NCBI GenBank assembly: GCA_964538355.1
Contig: CAZIFC010000001.1
Location: forward strand, 124,001-188,000
Reading direction: 5' to 3'
Source: Bilophila sp964538355
Lineage (GTDB): Bacteria > Desulfobacterota > Desulfovibrionia > Desulfovibrionales > Desulfovibrionaceae
DNA length: 64,000 nucleotides
Positions within the stretch are counted from its first letter, which is position 1. Every line of letters starts with the position of its first letter. The notes below the pieces were generated by a model. It saw nothing but the letters and a program-made list of their open reading frames with translations. It was not told the origin of the DNA and searched no databases. The position numbers were made by a program, and so were the translations under genes. This document shows positions 53,165-61,200 of the stretch, one piece after another.

Positions 53165-53181
53165 GGGCGGCACAGCCGCCC
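53165..53181 (-). terminator. Hairpin GGGCGGC-ACA-GCCGCCC
   Basis: Seven-base perfect stem flanked by an A-rich tract on its left, which reads as a U tract on the minus strand. It would stop transcription coming from the LysR side. Confidence 0.5.
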
Positions 53182-53401
53182 AAGGTAAAGGAATCCCTTA
53201 AAAAAGGGAGCCCGATATGCTCTGACCCGGCTACAATCCTGACAGGGGTTCGCCGAATTTGTCTCGGGGCCGGACACGCAAGACTTGTTGGCCCATCCTT
53301 CCGTGCAAAGCGAGAAGGGGAACCATCTCTCAAGCGTATAATCCCAAAAAAACCGGATGGAAAATGAAAAAAGCGCATCACTGCCATGAACGGATAGAAT
53401 A

Positions 53402-54304
53402 ATGCTCAACATCAGAACCTTGCAGATATTGGTGGAAGTCGCCCGACAAGGCGGCTTTTCCCGGGCCGCCCAGACGGTCCATGCCGTGCAGCCTACCGTC
53501 AGCAAGGCGGTTCAGGCTGTTGAGGAGCGTCTCGGCGTCCGCATCTTCGAGCGGACCAACAACGGCGTCAGGCTGACGGTGGAAGGCGATATCGTCTACC
53601 GCCGCGCTCTGAATATCCTTAACGAATTCGAAGGTCTTGAGTCAGACGTCGCGGCTCTGCACAAGCTGGAAAAAGGTGTTCTCCGCATCGGCTTTCCGCC
53701 TGTCGCCAGCGGTATTCTGTTTGCGGATCTGCTGTCCAAGTACCGCCAGCTCTACCCCGGCATCACCATTTCCCTGCAAGAGCAGGGCTGCGCGTCTCTG
53801 GAGCCTATGGTGCTTTCCGGCGATCTCGATATCGCCGTCACCCTGCTCCCCGTTCCACAGAGTTTCTCGTGGCTGCAAATCCGCGATGAGCCGCTGATGG
53901 TCATCATGCCGCCGGATCACCCTCTGGCGGATCGCAAACGCCTGACCATGAACGAGCTGGCGGACACGCCCTTCATCGGCTTCGAACAGGGCTTTCTCCT
54001 CAATGATCGCATCGGCTCCATCTGCCGCCAGCGGGGACTGAAACTCAATGAGTGCCTGCGGAGCGGCCAGCTCGACTTCATCATGACGCTGGTGGCAACG
54101 GGTATCGGCGTGGCCCTGCTTCCGCGGCTGGAGCTGGAACGCCGCGAGATTCCCAATATCCGGATCGCCCTGCTTGATGAGGAAGAGCTTCGCTGGAGGG
54201 CTGCCTTTGTCTGGAGACGCGGAGCCGTCCTTTCCTCCGCAGCCCAGGCATGGCTTAAGCTCCTTCCCGGTGGGGCCGAGGCCCTTGCCGAAGATTCTGT
54301 ATAG
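53402..54304 (+). CDS. LysR-type transcriptional regulator
   Basis: 300 residues. Winged HTH at residues 1-60 (LQILVEVARQGGFSRAAQTV, QPTVSKAVQAVEERLGVRIFER) and a periplasmic-binding-fold effector domain from about 90. Family-typical length. The ligand is unknown. It lies on the same strand after the small membrane protein; the divergent lactate permease about 1 kb upstream is one possible target, but no operator was demonstrated. A long G/C-run hairpin at 54352-54373 follows the stop. Confidence 0.92.
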   Translation: MLNIRTLQILVEVARQGGFSRAAQTVHAVQPTVSKAVQAVEERLGVRIFERTNNGVRLTVEGDIVYRRALNILNEFEGLESDVAALHKLEKGVLRIGFPPVASGILFADLLSKYRQLYPGITISLQEQGCASLEPMVLSGDLDIAVTLLPVPQSFSWLQIRDEPLMVIMPPDHPLADRKRLTMNELADTPFIGFEQGFLLNDRIGSICRQRGLKLNECLRSGQLDFIMTLVATGIGVALLPRLELERREIPNIRIALLDEEELRWRAAFVWRRGAVLSSAAQAWLKLLPGGAEALAEDSV

Positions 54305-54351
54305 ATTTTATTACTCTATCAGTATACTACCGAAGAACGTCGTCAAAAGTC

Positions 54352-54373
54352 AGGGGGGGGTAATTCCCCCCTT
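54352..54373. repeat. G/C-run hairpin after the LysR gene
   Basis: AGGGGGGGG, TAATT, CCCCCCTT. Same design as the hairpins at 3710 and 43568. Confidence 0.55.
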
Positions 54374-54560
54374 CGCCCTTTTGGAAGAAGGACTGGGAGC
54401 CTGAGGGCCGGATTCCCGAAACACTCCGGAATCGGAGCGGAGCCGCGCAGAATAGTTCCCTTTCTTGACAGATGTGCGGCGAAGGAATAGGGCATATGTC
54501 GAAAACACTCTCCGGACCGCGTGGCTCGGCGCGGATTCCCGGATGTATGAGGGGATCGCC

Positions 54561-54935
54561 ATGCCCAGACCCAAAAAATGGCGGCGCGTCTGCTGCCTGC
54601 CACAGAATACGCTTTTCGGGCCTCTTGGCCAGGCCGGAGACGACGGAAACATCGCCATGACGGTTGAGGAATACGAAACCATCCGGCTTATCGATCTGGA
54701 AGGGCTGAATCAGGAGGCCTGCGCCGAGCGCATGCACGTCGCAAGGACCACCGCGCAAGCCATGTACAGATCCGCACGCCAGAAACTCGCCGATTGTCTG
54801 GTCAATAGCCGGAGGCTCATCATAGAAGGCGGTGATTATCAGGTTTGCGATGCCTTTGAACCGGCTTTTCGCTGCCCCCATTGCCGAAGGACCGCTCAAC
54901 CCGCTCCCTGCGGTATCAAAACGAAGACGCCATGA
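54561..54935 (+). CDS. DUF134 family DNA-binding-like protein
   Basis: 124 residues. RPKKWRRVCCLP, VEEYETIRLIDLEGLNQEACAERMHVARTT and RSARQKLADCLVNSR match DUF134, a small HTH family of anaerobes (segments near residues 2-15, 33-65, 70-90). The C-terminal CPHC could bind metal. ATG at 54561 follows GAGGGG. Its stop overlaps the next start (ATGA), and mrp follows, the usual grouping of DUF134 with Fe-S-related genes. Confidence 0.88.
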   Translation: MPRPKKWRRVCCLPQNTLFGPLGQAGDDGNIAMTVEEYETIRLIDLEGLNQEACAERMHVARTTAQAMYRSARQKLADCLVNSRRLIIEGGDYQVCDAFEPAFRCPHCRRTAQPAPCGIKTKTP

Positions 54936-55243
54936 ACGAAATCATCTGTGCCATTACGTCCGCCATTGAAGAAGGCCGCTCATGGGGCCATTCCGATGAG
55001 GAAATCGCCAAATACATCTATGCAAAGCACATCCGCCCCATCGAACAGCAGCTTGCCAAGGGAGCTGACGGGCGGGCGGCCTTTCTGGAAGGATTCATGC
55101 TGTCCACCGAAGGCCGCAACGCGGAATATCCCTTTGCCGGAGACTATGTTGAGGCATGGAAGGTCATAGGTCCCCATGCAGGGGCGAGCCTGCAAGCCTT
55201 CAAGGCCATTCACGGCATCAACAGCATGGACAAGGACGCCTGA
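54932..55243 (+). CDS. Conserved-looking 103-residue protein of unknown function
   Basis: Acidic, mostly helical protein beginning NEIICAITSAIEEGRSWG, with SDEEIAKYIYAKHIRPIEQQ and AGDYVEAWKVIGPHAG; no Cys cluster apart from one Cys, no membrane segment. Coupled to DUF134 by a four-base overlap and followed by mrp, so likely part of the same function. No family recognised. Confidence 0.7.
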   Translation: MNEIICAITSAIEEGRSWGHSDEEIAKYIYAKHIRPIEQQLAKGADGRAAFLEGFMLSTEGRNAEYPFAGDYVEAWKVIGPHAGASLQAFKAIHGINSMDKDA

Positions 55244-55411
55244 TCGCCAGGCATTCCACAGCCGGCGGGCTTTCCCGACCGGGTAGGCTCCGGTTGTGCC
55301 TCTTGCCGCGCCAGCCCGTCGGGAAGCTCTGCGGAAACGCCAAAAGTTCCTATCGCAGCACAACAGATCTACTCCGCCCGCGCACGGCGGACGGAACAAC
55401 GGAGAACCACA

Positions 55412-56278
55412 ATGTCAGGATGCTCGGGCCAGCAGGGCCAGATGGATATACCCATGACCGAGGCCATGCAGCGCAGGGTCATGGCTGAAAACCTCAAGGA
55501 TGTCCGCAATACGCTGTTTGTCATGAGCGGCAAGGGCGGCGTGGGCAAAAGCTCCGTAACCGTCAACCTTGCTGCGGCACTGGCGGCGCAGGGATTCAAC
55601 GTAGGCATTCTGGACGTGGATCTGCACGGGCCAAGCGTGCCGCACCTGCTCGGTTCCCACGGTTTCGTCATGGTGGACAATGAAGACGGACGCCTTGTCC
55701 CCGTGCCCTGCGGAGAACGCCTGTCTCTGGTTTCCATCGAGTCGTTTCTTGAGGACAAGGATTCCGCCATCATCTGGCGCGGCCCAAAGAAGGTTGGAGC
55801 CATCCAGCAGTTCCTTGCCGACGTGAAGTGGGGCGCACTGGATTATCTGCTCATCGACTCCCCTCCCGGCACCGGCGACGAGCACATGACCATCCTTGAC
55901 GCCCTCCCGGACGCGCAATGCGTCGTCGTGACCACGCCACAGGAAATTTCCCTTGCCGATGTCCGCAAGGCTCTGGACTTTCTGAAAGTCATCAAGGGCA
56001 ACGTCCTCGGTATCGTGGAAAACATGAGCGGGCTGGCCTGTCCGCATTGCGGCAAGGAAATCGAGCTTTTCCGCAAGGGCGGGGGCGAGGCACTGGCCAA
56101 ACAGGACAACCTGCCCTTCCTCGGGGCGATTCCGCTTGATCCCGCTACCGTCGTCGCAGCCGATCGGGGCCAGCCCATCGTATCTCTGCCCGGAGACACG
56201 CCGGCAAAGGCGGCGTTCCTCAAGCTGGCCGATGCCGTGCGCGAAGCCACCCGGAAAGATAAGCCTACGCCCGCATGA
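55412..56278 (+). CDS. mrp: Mrp/NBP35 family P-loop ATPase
   Basis: 288 residues. MSGKGGVGKSSVTVNLAAAL is the deviant Walker A, DVDLHGPSVPHLLG and LIDSPPGTGDEHM follow, and CPHCGKEIELF gives the C-x-x-C that carries the bridging [4Fe-4S] cluster between two subunits. A cytosolic Fe-S cluster carrier. The N-terminus has a further Cys (SGCSGQQGQ). Third gene of the DUF134 unit, after 168 bases. CAACGGAG precedes the ATG. Confidence 0.93.
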   Translation: MSGCSGQQGQMDIPMTEAMQRRVMAENLKDVRNTLFVMSGKGGVGKSSVTVNLAAALAAQGFNVGILDVDLHGPSVPHLLGSHGFVMVDNEDGRLVPVPCGERLSLVSIESFLEDKDSAIIWRGPKKVGAIQQFLADVKWGALDYLLIDSPPGTGDEHMTILDALPDAQCVVVTTPQEISLADVRKALDFLKVIKGNVLGIVENMSGLACPHCGKEIELFRKGGGEALAKQDNLPFLGAIPLDPATVVAADRGQPIVSLPGDTPAKAAFLKLADAVREATRKDKPTPA

Positions 56279-56451
56279 CCTGCCGGGCCGCAAGGCGGCC
56301 TGCTCCGGACGGCCTCTTGCGCGGAGAAAAGACCGTCTTCCCGGCGCAGCCCCTGACGGCCTAGCCCTCTTGTGGTGAGGTTGCCCTCATGGGGAAACGC
56401 CGCCTGCCGTAACCGGCATTGAACGTCGGAGCACGTTCCACAAACAAAAGC

Positions 56452-56492
56452 AAAGGCCCCTTTCCAGCATGGCTGCGGAAAGGGGCCTTTTA
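56452..56492. terminator. Bidirectional terminator between mrp and trxB
   Basis: Fourteen-base perfect stem AAAGGCCCCTTTCC (56452-56465) / GGAAAGGGGCCTTT (56477-56490). Confidence 0.9.
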
Positions 56493-56592
56493 TGCGTCCC
56501 CCCAAGGGACCTCTCTCCCCTGTTGTCCGACAGTGCGGACAACCCGGAGAGCCTGTCTTTCCCCAAACAGTCTCCCCTGAAGGAGCATAACC

Positions 56593-57516
56593 TTATTTCT
56601 TCCCGCTACGCAACCAGCGTTCTGCGGCGAGAGCGGCAACGGTTCCATCGCCAACCGCCGTGGTTATCTGGCGAAACGGCTTTCTGTTGATGTCTCCGGC
56701 TCCGAAAACACCGGGAATGTTTGTGGACATATCCTCTCCCGCGAGAATATACCCGTTCTCGTCGAGGGCCACACTGCCGCGAAACCATTCGTTGTTCGGA
56801 GACTGCCCCAAGAAGACAAAGATGCCGTCGACAGGGCGCAGCGTCCGTTCGCCTGTCCGCACATCTTCCAGCACGGCGGCAGCAAGCCTGCCATCACGAA
56901 GCTCCACGTCGGCAACCTTCATGGACTTCATCCCCGTTACCCGGGCATCGCTGAAGAGCGTTTTCTGTGTCGTTTCAGCCGCAAAGAAGCGATCCATGGA
57001 CTCGACGAGCGTCAGCTCCGCCACGCCGAGATTCAAGAGGTACAGGCTCTCGTCAAACGCGCTGTTACCGCCGCCGACCACGAGCACCCGTTTCCCCTTG
57101 TAGGGTGCGCCGTCGCAGATCGCGCAAAAGTGCATTTGCTCGCACTCTGTCGGGATATCCAGAGCCACGGGCTTGCGGCCCGTCGCAAGGATGATCGCCG
57201 GGGCCTTGTAGACAGCCTCTTCCCCGCGCACGATCTTTTCGCCCGCGCCAAGTTCAAGGCCGGTTATTTCAAAAATTTCCTCGACTTCGACCCCCAGGCT
57301 GTCCACATGCTCCCGCATCTTCTCCATCAGCTCCATGCCGTGGATTTCAGGATAGGACGGAAAATTTTCCACCGTATACGTCGAATTGACCAGCCCGCCC
57401 GTCACGCTCGTCTCAAGAAGCACAACATCCACATTCGCGCGCTTCGCGTATATCGCCGCCGTCATCCCGGCAGGCCCGCCGCCCAGAACGATCAGATCAC
57501 AAAGCCTTTCTTCCAT
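56593..57516 (-). CDS. trxB: Thioredoxin reductase
   Basis: 307 residues. FAD loop LIVLGGGPAGMTAAIYAKRA, redox centre HFCAICDGAPYKGKRV (C-x-x-C), NADPH loop VLVVGGGNSAFDESLYL, and the C-terminal GVFGAGDINRKPFRQITTAVGDG. It reduces the thioredoxin encoded just upstream. AAAGGA precedes the ATG. Starts 56 bases after the thioredoxin stop on the same strand. Confidence 0.94.
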   Translation of the reverse strand: MEERLCDLIVLGGGPAGMTAAIYAKRANVDVVLLETSVTGGLVNSTYTVENFPSYPEIHGMELMEKMREHVDSLGVEVEEIFEITGLELGAGEKIVRGEEAVYKAPAIILATGRKPVALDIPTECEQMHFCAICDGAPYKGKRVLVVGGGNSAFDESLYLLNLGVAELTLVESMDRFFAAETTQKTLFSDARVTGMKSMKVADVELRDGRLAAAVLEDVRTGERTLRPVDGIFVFLGQSPNNEWFRGSVALDENGYILAGEDMSTNIPGVFGAGDINRKPFRQITTAVGDGTVAALAAERWLRSGKK

Positions 57517-57572
57517 ATAGACAATCCTTTAAGAAGGGAAGGCCGCCATGTTGGCCAAGCCTCCCCCCATCC

Positions 57573-57875
57573 TTACGCCTGCTCGAAAAAAGCCGCCATT
57601 TCGCGGGGATTCATGAGCCCCACCTTGGAGGCCCGAACCTCGCCGCCCTTGATTACGAAAACCGTGGGGGGACGTTCCGCGCCAAGGGCCGCCGCAGCAG
57701 CCGGGTTTTCCTCAATATCAATTCCATAAAGGGCTACGCCGGACTTGCCGAACTTCTCAAGCACCTTCTCCATATTCTTGCAGTGGGGGCACAGCTTCTT
57801 GAAAAAGAGAAGCACACCCTTGTCCGAAGCGGCAATCCGTTCCTTGTAATCGGCATCAGTCATCAGCTCAATCAT
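57573..57875 (-). CDS. Thioredoxin-like protein with CPHC centre
   Basis: 100 residues, thioredoxin fold: VLLFFKKLCPHCKNMEKVLEKF with the active pair C-P-H-C (as in DsbA or NrdH-like) instead of the usual CGPC, and PPTVFVIKGGEV with the cis-Pro. Desulfovibrio has such atypical thioredoxins paired with their own reductase. ATG at 57875 follows GGAG by six bases; a 95-codon longer frame is basic and not protein-like. Operon partner of trxB. Confidence 0.9.
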   Translation of the reverse strand: MIELMTDADYKERIAASDKGVLLFFKKLCPHCKNMEKVLEKFGKSGVALYGIDIEENPAAAAALGAERPPTVFVIKGGEVRASKVGLMNPREMAAFFEQA

Positions 57876-58210
57876 CTCTTGCTCCAAACGGTTTGTACTA
57901 TACATCCTACCAATTTTTTTCGGAAATAGGCAGTTCCGCCGCACCGTGCTGCGGCTCTTCCTCTGCCGCCGGATATTGCCGTACAAACGCAACGCCGTCC
58001 AGCTTCTCCTCTCCTCGCTTCTGCGTTCCCGCAACAGGCTCCGGCGATCACGCGCCGCCCGCATGAAATGGCTTGATATATATCCTTCATTCAGACTATA
58101 ATTCTTCCTGTAGAGAGAGTTACCTTCTTTTTTTCCATCCCTGCAGCACAGGCGCAAGCTTCAAGCGGAGGAAAAAGCAACACCGGAAATAGCCATAAAG
58201 AGAATGCGGC
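57876..58210. other. Divergent intergenic region
   Basis: 335 bases between the thioredoxin start and the giant signalling gene, holding both promoters. An in-frame stop near 58190 bounds the downstream gene. No repeat or promoter was fixed with confidence. Confidence 0.5.
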
Positions 58211-61200
58211 ATGAACAGGCTTCAGGATTTCGTGGACATTCCAGAGATGACAACCGGAACGGCTGCCACCATCGCCGCCGATGAGCACCTTACCCTCCTT
58301 GCCGCAAACGACACGTTTTACACACTGATCGGAGAACACCCCGAAACAGGGGGAAACGCTCTCCTTCCCTTCCTCGCCCCCGAGGATGCCGACACGTTCC
58401 GGCAGTGCCTTGACGCCGCCCTCCCCTTCTTCGACTGGGAAGGCTCTCTTTGCGCCCCAAACGGGAACCCGTTCCGTGTCCGCTTCTCCGCCACCCGGAT
58501 GAACGGGGTTCTCCATGAAAAGCTCTATCCCGTCTACCTTCTCTTCTGCACACTGGCGGCAGACTCCGGCTTCACGGCGTCCCTGCCCAATCTGGAAAGC
58601 ATTCAGTATTCGCTCATTGATGATATTTCTGAAGATCTTCCCTTTGAGTACGACTTTCTGACGGATACCATCGTCTACACGCCGAAGTACCGGGAAGTGT
58701 TCGGACAGGCACCGGTCATCCGGGGTTTCCGGGCACGCCTCCTGGACGGGGAGGACATCGATCCGGTCAGTGCGGCCTTTCGCGATACGTTCCTTTCCCT
58801 TGATGCCGCGGGGAGCCTCGCCTCTCCCGAACGCGTCCCCGAACAGCTCCTGCTTACCCAAACCGGGAGTTCCCGCTGGTTTGCGCTCTATCGGACAACG
58901 CTGTATGACGCGCGCAGAACGCCCATCAAATCCGTCGGCGTCCTGCGGGATATCGACGTGCAGAAACGTGAGCAGCTTCGCCTCCTCGATAAAAGCCGCA
59001 CCGATTCCATGACCGGGCTTTACAACAAGACCACGACCGAAGAAGAAATCCGCATTGCCCTGCGCGAGGTGCAGCCCGACAGGTGCGGCATCCTCTTCAT
59101 GATTGATATTGACAACTTCAAGGGCGTCAACGACAGCATGGGGCATCTGGCAGGTGACTCCATCATCATGGAGACGGCGCGGCAGCTGAAACGGATTTTC
59201 AGGCAGGGCGACATCATCGGCCGCGTTGGCGGGGACGAATTTCACGTCTACATGCGGAATGTAAGCGATCTGTACAGCATCAGGGAGCGGGCGCAGACGC
59301 TGTGTTCCTCTATCCAAAGCCTCTTCGCATCCGGCAACCTCAGCAAGAACATTTCCATCAGTGTGGGGATCGCCATCGCGGAATCCCCGATTCCCTATGA
59401 GGCTCTGTTCCACAAGGCGGATCTCGCCCTGTATCAGGCCAAGGGAAACGGAAAGAACCGTTACGAGATCTTCGGGCAAGAAACCGACTCCGAAAACGGC
59501 AGCCTGAACCACGCGAAGCCTGTTGCGGACAATGCCGCCCGCAACAATATCATGGTGGACATCATCGATATCCTTTTCAGCGTGAACGACATGCGGGAAG
59601 GGGTCGACAAGGCTTTGGAGTTTATAGGCCATGCGCTTCATGTGGACAAGCTGCACATCCTCGAATATTCGCTGGACCGCAAGACCTTCAGCATCACGCA
59701 CGAATGGTGTTCCGATCCCAAGTGGAGCTCACTGGACACCTGCCGCAACATCCCCATCGAAAAACTCAAGCTGGCAACGCCTCTGAACTCCAACGGCGTC
59801 TATTACTGCAGCGACTTTTCGGCTCTGAACCCGGAAGAAAAGACCTTCCTCTACGACAAAAGCATTTCCTCCCTTCTCCAGTGCGACATCACCCGTGACC
59901 AACACGTTGTCGGGCATATTTGCTTTGAAGAGCGGGGGCAGCGGCGCATCTGGACCCAACAGGAAGTGGACGCGCTCATACTCATGTCCAAGCTCCTCGG
60001 GGAATACGTCCGCCAGCGTCAGGCTTCTTCGCTGCTCCTGCACAACCACAACGATACGCTCAACATCCTGAACAACCTGCCTTCCACCGCCGTCTACGTC
60101 ATCGACAAGGACCATCGGCTTACCTACTTCAACAAGACCGTCGCCAAGGCCCATCCCCAGGCCCATCCGGGGATGAACTGCTTTCAGATCTTCTGGAACC
60201 GTGAGGACATCTGCCCCTTCTGCCCTGTTGTTTCGCACGGGAACCTCGATTCGTATACGACGCTGCTCGAACATTCCCCTTTTCCCGGACTGGCGGAAGT
60301 GACCCTCTCCAAAATCATCTGGGAGGGCAAACCCGCTCACGTCCTGCTGCTCTCCGAGCACCTCCAGTCCCCGGAAGAACGCCAGGCAAAGGCCAAACGC
60401 GACTCGCTGGCACGAGCCTTGTGCTCCAGCTACCACTATGTCATCGACGTAGATCTGGGAGACGGAACCTGCGAGCTGCTTGTCGAAAACAGCCGCAACA
60501 GGCAGACTATCCCGCACATAACAGAATATGCCCAGTATTCCGAAGGGCTGATCCAGCGCATTGCGCCCCGGTACCGTGAGGCGTTTCTCCGTTACTTCTC
60601 CCTCAAAAACCTTCGCAGCACGTTCTCCGGTGAAGGGGAGCCACGGGAAATCCATCTCGAATACCAAATCATCGAACCCGGCGGCTTTCGCTGGCGATCC
60701 CGCGTTGCCTTCGCCTATACCCAGAACGATGGTTCGCGCCATATTCTGCTGTGCATCCGCGACATTGAGGAACAAAAGCAGGCTGAACGGGCACGGAAAC
60801 GACAGGATGAACAGGTCGGGATCGCGCTTCAAAACAGCTATGCAAAAATCTATCAGGCCAATCTCCCGGCCAACCGCATTACCTGCCTTTTCTGCAACAC
60901 GGAGCTGCTCGCCCCCATTGATGTGACCGGATCCTTTGACGAAGATCTGGAAACTGTCATGAAAAGCCGCATTCACCCCGAAGACAGGGCCGTTTTCAGC
61001 TCTTTCTTCAATGCCGGGTACATTCTCAAGGGGCTGAGCAAGGGAATCGAGCTTTCCGCCGAATACCGCAAGCAGGCTCTCGACGGCACCTATCACTGGA
61101 TGCTTGCACTCATCGTCCCGGTTCCGAGCGGAGCCTTCGGCGAGGTGATGCTGCTGATACGGGATGTCACCGAAAGGAAAAAGGAAGAGAACAGCTACCT

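Noticed and set aside
58091..59701. Minus-strand frames over the giant signalling gene (also 59729-61096 and 62549-63895)
   Set aside because: They are antisense to a continuous plus-strand frame with GGDEF, GAF and PAS motifs and lack recognisable domains.
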